From NCBI RefSeq assembly GCF_041199985.1, contig NZ_CP165647.1:2356001-2420000 (forward strand): a stretch of 64,000 nucleotides of DNA. Direction: 5' to 3'. This DNA comes from Leptotrichia sp. HSP-536. GTDB lineage: Bacteria > Fusobacteriota > Fusobacteriia > Fusobacteriales > Leptotrichiaceae. This document shows positions 62,036-64,000 of this stretch, in pieces. Numbering within the stretch: the first letter of the stretch is position 1; each line of letters opens with the position of its first letter. Both the position numbers and the translations under genes were made by a program. The notes under the pieces are model-generated. The model made no database searches, had not been told where the DNA came from, and saw only the letters and a list, made by a program, of their open reading frames with translations.

Positions 62036-62857
62036 CTATGCCAAAATTCCTAACCAGTATCCTACTATTCCTATTACAAAGAATCCGAAGATTATCCAAA
62101 TAGCATTTACTTTTCTCTTTAACAGATGCATACATGCAAATGTAAGTAATAATGCCAATAATCCAGATAATAATGAATCCAGTATACTTTGAACAGTAGT
62201 TACAACTTCTTTTCCTGTTTGGTCAGTATATTTAGACAATACTAAAGGCACATTTATTGAAGTCCATTTTGAAACCAATGCTCCCATTACGAAAAGTCCT
62301 AGTATAGAAGCTCCTTGAGTTAATTTTTGGATAACTCCACCTTCCATATCTCCAACGATTTCAGTTCCCTTTTCATACCCGTATTTTAATCCATACCATC
62401 TAGTCAAAACTCTTGCAATATTTATTCCAATGAAGAAAATCAACGGACCTAATAAATTTCCTCCAGCTATTGCAAGTGAAGCTCCAAGAGCTGCTAATAC
62501 TGGTCTCAAAGTTCCCCAGAAAATAGGATCTCCTACTCCTGCAAGCGGTCCCATAAGTCCTACTTTTATCCCACTTATAGTCGCTACACCATTTGCCTTT
62601 TCTTGTTCCATCGCAGCTGTAACTCCCATTATTGTTGAACCTATCCATGGTTGTGTATTGAAAAATTCCAAATGTCTTTTAAGAGCCGCAGCTTGATCTT
62701 CTTTTTTAGAATAAAGTCTTTTTATTGCAGGAATCATTGTTACGCAGAACCCCATTGACTGCATTCTTTCAAAGTTGAATGACCCTAATAAAGTTGTAGA
62801 TCTCCAGTACATGCTTTTCAAATCTTTGTCAGTTAATTTTTTTTCTACTTCTGCCAT
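62036..62857 (-). CDS. manZ: Mannose-family PTS permease component IID
   Basis: A 273-residue membrane component working with IIC in sugar uptake. LTDKDLKSMYWRSTTLLGSFNFERMQSMGFCVTMIPAIKRLY is the IID start; the block FFNTQPWIGSTIMGVTAAMEQEKANG (about residues 67-92) and LMGPLAGVGDPIFWGTLRPVLAALGASLA are conserved. Three C-terminal spans follow. It is 12 bases after manY. The sugar (mannose, glucosamine, fructose and others are used by this family) cannot be told from sequence. Confidence 0.92.
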   Translation of the reverse strand: MAEVEKKLTDKDLKSMYWRSTTLLGSFNFERMQSMGFCVTMIPAIKRLYSKKEDQAAALKRHLEFFNTQPWIGSTIMGVTAAMEQEKANGVATISGIKVGLMGPLAGVGDPIFWGTLRPVLAALGASLAIAGGNLLGPLIFFIGINIARVLTRWYGLKYGYEKGTEIVGDMEGGVIQKLTQGASILGLFVMGALVSKWTSINVPLVLSKYTDQTGKEVVTTVQSILDSLLSGLLALLLTFACMHLLKRKVNAIWIIFGFFVIGIVGYWLGILA

Positions 62858-62869
62858 TTTTCCTACCTC

Positions 62870-63685
62870 CTATAATCCTTCCAGTTCATCATCCGCTTCG
62901 TCTGCAAAGCTGGCTCCTCCGCCATTTCCACCGCTTGGTAAAGCAATAGATGCGTGATATTTAGGATTTAATTGAATATATAATATTGCAAGACATAATC
63001 CCAATATTCCTAAACCAACTAAGTTAAATTCTGTGAATGCTGCTATTACGAAACCTAAGAAAAAGAATGGCATTAATGCTTTTGCTTCCATCATATTTAT
63101 TACCATCGCATACCCAACTACTACTATAAATCCTCCAGCAATTTGAAGTCCTCTTGTAATTACTTCAGTAATTGCATTTAAAGCTCCTTCTACCGCACTT
63201 GTTCCTGCAATCATACCTACTAATACAGCTGGAATTGCTACTCTTAATGCCTGTAAAGCTATTCCTGCCAAATGACACATTTCAATTCCTTTAAAATTAG
63301 CCTGTTCTGCAAAGTCATCTGCTTTATGCTGGAAAAAGACTGTTATTGTTCTAACAAAAATTGTAAGAACTTGTCCTGCCGCTGCAATCGGTACTGCAAC
63401 TGCTATCCCTTCCGCAATTGACTGTTTACCTACAATTACTAGTATTGCTGAAATTACACTGGCTAGTGCCGCATCAGGCGCCATTGCCGCTCCAACGTTC
63501 ATCCATCCAAGTGCTATCATTTCAAGTGAACCACCCAATATAATTCCTGTTTTTAAGTCTCCTAACACTAGTCCCACTAAAGTACATGCCACTAACGGTC
63601 TGTGAGTCTGTCTTTCATCAAGTACACTTCCCATACCAGCTATAGCTGCCACAAGTGCTAACAAAATTAACTGAATAACATTCAT
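62870..63685 (-). CDS. manY: Mannose-family PTS permease component IIC
   Basis: A 271-residue polytopic membrane protein. MNVIQLILLALVAAIAGMGSVLDERQTHRPLVACTLVGLVLGDLKTGIILGGSLEMIALGWMNVGAAMAPDAALA is the hallmark IIC N-terminus. About eight hydrophobic segments run to residue 245. An acidic Gly-rich tail (SGGNGGGASFADEADDELEGL) ends the chain and is longer than usual. GGAGG precedes the ATG, and it follows the IIB gene by about 45 bases. Confidence 0.93.
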   Translation of the reverse strand: MNVIQLILLALVAAIAGMGSVLDERQTHRPLVACTLVGLVLGDLKTGIILGGSLEMIALGWMNVGAAMAPDAALASVISAILVIVGKQSIAEGIAVAVPIAAAGQVLTIFVRTITVFFQHKADDFAEQANFKGIEMCHLAGIALQALRVAIPAVLVGMIAGTSAVEGALNAITEVITRGLQIAGGFIVVVGYAMVINMMEAKALMPFFFLGFVIAAFTEFNLVGLGILGLCLAILYIQLNPKYHASIALPSGGNGGGASFADEADDELEGL

Positions 63686-63731
63686 GCTTCTGTCCTCCTA
63701 AAAATATTTAATTGTTCTGTACTTTTATTTT

Positions 63732-64000
63732 TTAGTCAAATGAGATAGAATCTAATTTAGAGTTAATATCTTTTTTTGCAGAAGTTACTAATTGTCTCAT
63801 ATCAAGCTCTACGCCCATAGATCTCAATTTATTAAACGCTTCCAGGTCATCTTTATTAATCGCAACTGCTTTTGAAATTAATTTATCCCCTTCTTTAAAA
63901 GTCATTCCTCCAACATTGACAGTTTTAATATCTACTCCGCCTTCAATCAATCTGACAACATCTCCAGGACAAGTAACTAATAACATTACTTTTGTTTTAG
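63732..64000 (-). CDS. manX: Mannose-family PTS component IIB (partial, N-terminus outside window)
   Basis: The last 89 codons are visible. LLVTCPGDVVRLIEGGVDIKTVNVGGM (mid-protein), FKEGDKLISKAVAINKDDLEAFNKLRSMGVELDMRQL are the C-terminal half of a PTSIIB sorbose/mannose-type domain. The phosphorylated histidine lies in the missing part. In some species IIA is fused to IIB; that cannot be seen here. It is the upstream gene of a manXYZ-type operon. Confidence 0.88.
   Translation of the reverse strand, partial: KTKVMLLVTCPGDVVRLIEGGVDIKTVNVGGMTFKEGDKLISKAVAINKDDLEAFNKLRSMGVELDMRQLVTSAKKDINSKLDSISFD

Overview
The window is AT-rich, and nearly all of its genes lie on the minus strand. It most resembles the chromosome of a Gram-negative member of the Fusobacteriota, best fit Leptotrichia. 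The reasons are the heptose/LPS genes (waaF, a WaaY-like kinase, gmhB), a large autotransporter of the type common in Leptotrichia, very low GC, and IS200/IS605, ISLre2-like and IS1202-like insertion sequences. The genus call is inference from gene content; no rRNA or tRNA gene was seen.

Layout. 1-2.4 kb: LPS core genes (partial O-antigen ligase, waaF, and a divergent sugar-kinase-like gene). 2.4-5.5 kb: uppS-cdsA-tyrS with its own promoter. 5.7-22.5 kb: a long co-directional run of housekeeping genes, in transcription order ftsK, mreB, scpB, rluB, a HAD phosphatase, a DpnII-type restriction-modification pair, gatC, gatA, a DUF4431-like secreted protein, gatB, a class B penicillin-binding protein and priA. 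The restriction-modification pair is unusual because the adenine methylase and the DpnII-like endonuclease are one polypeptide. 22.7-26.5 kb: three decayed insertion sequences in a row, placed directly in front of the promoter of a lipoprotein-type autotransporter (26.7-29.9 kb). 30-37.2 kb: a frameshifted HRDC gene, a small lipoprotein, pheT, then an intergenic repeat, a membrane protein, an acetyltransferase and a RelE-type toxin-antitoxin pair that separate pheT from pheS. 37.3-39.1 kb: an ArsR-type zinc sensor and glutamate dehydrogenase. 39.5-40.2 kb: an intact IS200-like element. 40.3-44 kb: two SIMPL-domain proteins and a degenerate region with a hidden tnpB relic. 44-47.1 kb: pckA and oadA-like genes for PEP/oxaloacetate/pruvate (pyruvate) metabolism. 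48.5 kb: gmhB. 49-60.2 kb: an oligopeptide ABC transporter operon, oppB-C-D-F followed by four tandem oppA paralogues. 60.4-61.3 kb: a secreted protein with a possible lysozyme-like fold. 61.6-64 kb: a mannose-family PTS operon that runs off the window.

The observation least explained by known gene types is a dispersed intergenic repeat family with four copies (17.9, 33.7-34.2, 47.9-48.3 and 58.0-58.15 kb). Every copy carries a terminal hairpin whose stem differs in sequence between copies but stays paired, around a conserved loop CAAWCGCC. Two copies are full length, bounded by these hairpins in inverted orientation, and contain a second hairpin that also covaries. Three copies lie between co-directional genes that could share transcripts. 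The repeat could be a non-autonomous mobile element, a structured RNA, or both.

All calls are from reading the sequence; no homology search or folding program was run. Single-base frameshifts (HRDC gene, two transposases) could be real or assembly errors.
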